A stretch of DNA of 7,723 nucleotides, taken from an uncultured Lachnospiraceae bacterium. GTDB lineage: Bacteria; Bacillota; Clostridia; Lachnospirales; Lachnospiraceae. Below, one piece after another: positions 5,850-7,723 of this stretch. The notes under the pieces were generated by a model. The model was not told where the DNA came from. It worked only from the letters and a program-made list of their open reading frames with translations, and did no database searches. Numbering within the stretch: position 1 is the first letter of the stretch; each line of letters opens with the position of its first letter. The position numbers and the translations under genes were made by a program. The stretch is from the NCBI GenBank assembly GCA_946633495.1, contig CAMPAX010000108.1, positions 1 through 7,723 of the forward strand, in the 5' to 3' direction.

Positions 5850-7478
5850 TCAGTCATCCGTCCGGTCCATATTCATGATCATACGCTTTCTGGCAAGTTC
5901 ATCACTGGCCAGATATTCATCGTAGGTGGTCTGCTTATCGATCATGCCGGTTGCGGTAAGCTCGATGATACGGTTGGCCGTGGTCTGAATGAACTGATGG
6001 TCCTGGCACGCGAAAAGCACCACGCCCGGGAACTTGATCAGTGCATTGTTGAGAGAGGTAATGGACTCCATGTCCAGATGGTTGGTGGGCTCGTCCAGGA
6101 TCAGGCAGTTGGTGCCCATGATCATCAGCTTTGAGAAAAGGCATCGTACCTTCTCCCCTCCGGACAGCACCCGGAGCTTCTTCACGCCGTCATCTCCCGC
6201 AAAAAGCATACGGCCCAGAAAGCCGCGGACATAAGTCGCATCCTTCTCATCCGAGAACTGGGTCAGCCAGTCCACGATGATGAGATCGTTATCGAATTCC
6301 TTCGTATTATCCTTCGGGAAATACCCCTGTGATGTGGTAACGCCCCATTTATAGGATCCTTCATCCGGTTCTTCCTCACCCGCCAGGATCTTGAAGAGCA
6401 TGGTGGTCGCCAGAACATTGGGTCCGACGAATGCGATCTTATCTTCCCGTCCCACGGTGAAGCTGATATTATCCAGAAGCTTTACACCGTCCACGGTCTT
6501 GGAGATATTATGCACCTCAAGGACCTCATTTCCGATGTCACGCTTCGGCCGAAAATCGATGTAGGGATATTTGCGGCTTGAGGGACGGATCTCTTCCAGC
6601 TGGATCTTCTCCAGAGCCTTCTTTCTGGAGGTAGCCTGCTTGGACTTGGATGCATTCGCGGAGAACCGGGCGATGAATTCCTTCAGCTCCTTGATCTGCT
6701 CTTCCTTCTTCTTATTTGCTTCCTTCATCTGACGGATCATCAGCTGACTGGACTCATACCAGAAATCATAGTTTCCGGCATAGATCTGGATCTTGCCGTA
6801 GTCCAGATCCGCGATATGGGTGCAGACGCGGTTCAGGAAATACCGGTCATGGCTGACCACGATCACCGTATTCTCAAAATCGATCAGAAAGTCTTCCAGC
6901 CATGCGATGGCGTCCAGATCCAGGTGGTTGGTGGGCTCGTCGAGAAGCAGATTGTCCGGGTTGCCGAACAGAGCCTGCGCCAGGAGCACCTTCACCTTCA
7001 GATTATCATCCAGCCCGGCCATGGGTGCGTAGTGAAATTCCGTATCCACTCCCAGTCCGTTCAGAAGGTTCGCCGCATCACTCTCAGCGTTCCAGCCATC
7101 CATTTCCGCGAATTCACCTTCCAGCTCGGAGGCACGGATTCCGTCCTCCTCGGAGAAATCTTCCTTCAGATAAATGGCATCCTTCTCTTTCATAACCTCA
7201 TAGAGTCGCTTATTCCCCATGATCACGGTATCCATGACATTATATTCATCATATTTGAAGTGGTCCTGCTCCAGAATGGACAATCTCTCTCCCGGATCCA
7301 TGGTGATATCGCCGGTGGTAGTTTCCAGCTGTCCGGACAGGATCCGGAGAAATGTGGATTTACCCGCTCCGTTGGCTCCTATCAGTCCGTAGCAGTTTCC
7401 CGGTGTAAAAGTGATATTCACATCTTCAAACAGAGCTTTCTTTCCAAACCTGAGTGATACATTGTTTGCACTGATCAT
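5850..7478 (-). CDS. ykpA: ABC-F family ATPase (translation factor), YkpA/YbiT-like
   Basis: This soluble protein with two ATPase domains should act on the ribosome rather than in transport, since it has no membrane spans. It has 542 residues and an ATG at 7478 preceded by GAGGAAG. Domain 1 has Walker A GANGAGKST (34-42), Walker B LLLDEPTNHLDL (177-188) and switch His210, but a poor signature (LDDNLK, 156-161). The linker (about 245-305) is the charged helical P-site tRNA interaction motif, including ANKKKEEQIKELKEF and SKSKQATSRKK. Domain 2 has an intact signature LSGGEK (438-443) and Walker B LILDEPTNHLDM (459-470), but its Walker A is GPNVLATT (352-359) without the Lys, and Gln492 replaces the switch His. 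Overall likeness is to Bacillus YkpA, whose second Walker A, from memory, also lacks Lys. A role in releasing stalled ribosomes or in antibiotic tolerance is possible but not shown. Confidence 0.93.
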   Translation of the reverse strand: MISANNVSLRFGKKALFEDVNITFTPGNCYGLIGANGAGKSTFLRILSGQLETTTGDITMDPGERLSILEQDHFKYDEYNVMDTVIMGNKRLYEVMKEKDAIYLKEDFSEEDGIRASELEGEFAEMDGWNAESDAANLLNGLGVDTEFHYAPMAGLDDNLKVKVLLAQALFGNPDNLLLDEPTNHLDLDAIAWLEDFLIDFENTVIVVSHDRYFLNRVCTHIADLDYGKIQIYAGNYDFWYESSQLMIRQMKEANKKKEEQIKELKEFIARFSANASKSKQATSRKKALEKIQLEEIRPSSRKYPYIDFRPKRDIGNEVLEVHNISKTVDGVKLLDNISFTVGREDKIAFVGPNVLATTMLFKILAGEEEPDEGSYKWGVTTSQGYFPKDNTKEFDNDLIIVDWLTQFSDEKDATYVRGFLGRMLFAGDDGVKKLRVLSGGEKVRCLFSKLMIMGTNCLILDEPTNHLDMESITSLNNALIKFPGVVLFACQDHQFIQTTANRIIELTATGMIDKQTTYDEYLASDELARKRMIMNMDRTDD

Positions 7479-7510
7479 TGAATTTTCTTCCTCTTAGTCT
7501 TTCCGTAATA

Positions 7511-7723
7511 TTATTTTGTATTCCCCTGCCCCCGGTGCTTCGAAAGCGTTCTGCCGGCCGCGCTCCCTCGGGGCACGGCTTTTCCTGCGGGAATTTTCCG
7601 AACAGAACCTTTCGTTCCGGTCCGGATCCCCTTTTGAACCCCGGCTTTTTTTGCCACGGTTTTCCTGACAGAGTTCTTTTTCGCTGCCACCTTTTTGGCC
7701 TTCTCCAGCTTTTTCTCCGCCTT
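7511..7723 (-). CDS. C-terminal end of a Lys/Ala-rich basic protein, N-terminus beyond window
   Basis: The minus-strand frame is open from the right edge to TAA at 7511-7513, giving 70 residues. It contains 17 Lys and 6 Arg but only two acidic residues (Glu3 and Glu7 of the visible part). It opens with KAEKKLEKAKKVAAKK, then RKTVAKKAG, then a Gly/Arg/Lys-rich end. Such Lys/Ala tails are typical of bacterial proteins that bind DNA or RNA (histone H1-like or HU-type tails, or tails added to RNA enzymes), but the domain that would identify it lies outside the window. The stop is 32 nt before the ABC-F ATG with no terminator between, so the two genes are probably co-transcribed. The strong composition bias and the in-frame stop near the next gene support real coding. 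Confidence 0.6.
   Translation of the reverse strand, partial: KAEKKLEKAKKVAAKKNSVRKTVAKKAGVQKGIRTGTKGSVRKIPAGKAVPRGSAAGRTLSKHRGQGNTK

Noticed and set aside
4976..5857. A 293-residue minus-strand frame lying opposite the single-pass membrane protein gene
   Set aside because: It has no ribosome binding site, runs through the terminator hairpin, and its composition (many His, Arg, Gly, Asp) is typical of an antisense shadow. The plus-strand gene has a promoter, ribosome binding site, membrane span and terminator.
6816..7457. A 213-residue plus-strand frame opposite the ABC-F gene
   Set aside because: It is an antisense shadow of conserved ATPase motifs with no start signals.

Overview
The window looks like a piece of a clostridial (Lachnospiraceae-type Firmicutes) chromosome. 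The reasons are strong AGGAGG-type ribosome binding sites, TTG and GTG starts, a lipoprotein binding protein with a Thr/Ala/Pro-rich linker, a CUT1 sugar transporter with no dedicated ATPase gene, and a YkpA-type ABC-F protein. The assignment rests on these features only; no database search was possible.

Layout, left to right. (1) Positions 1-889, minus strand: a YesL/DUF624 membrane protein that runs off the left edge and carries an unusually long charged and Gly-rich C-terminal tail. It appears to have its own promoter (1003-1031) and a roughly 107-nt leader with two strong hairpins. (2) Positions 1068-4461, minus strand: a CUT1 carbohydrate uptake operon in the transcription order binding lipoprotein (GTG start), MalF-type permease (TTG start), MalG-type permease. 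A hairpin lies between the lipoprotein and the first permease. (3) Positions 4462-4939: a divergent regulatory region of nearly 480 bp with one promoter in each direction, a hairpin next to each predicted transcription start, a structured leader for the transporter operon, and three copies of GCCCGAAA. (4) Positions 4940-5809, plus strand: a single-pass membrane protein of unknown function. (5) Positions 5814-5842: a bidirectional terminator between converging genes. (6) Positions 5850-7478, minus strand: an ABC-F translation factor. (7) Positions 7511-7723, minus strand: the C-terminal end of a very basic Lys/Ala-rich protein, probably co-transcribed with the ABC-F gene.

How the parts fit together: the lipoprotein should capture a sugar or oligosaccharide outside the cell and pass it to the two-permease channel, powered by an MsmX-like ATPase encoded elsewhere. 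The YesL protein belongs to a family often found beside such transporters. The ABC-F gene and the basic-tail gene are a separate unit, likely concerned with translation or nucleic-acid binding.

I see no clear new multi-gene system. The points most worth a second look are the one-sided degeneracy of the ABC-F ATP sites, the repeated promoter-then-hairpin arrangement, the YesL tail, and the unassigned membrane protein. There are no tRNA or rRNA genes, CRISPR arrays or insertion sequences that I can recognise.
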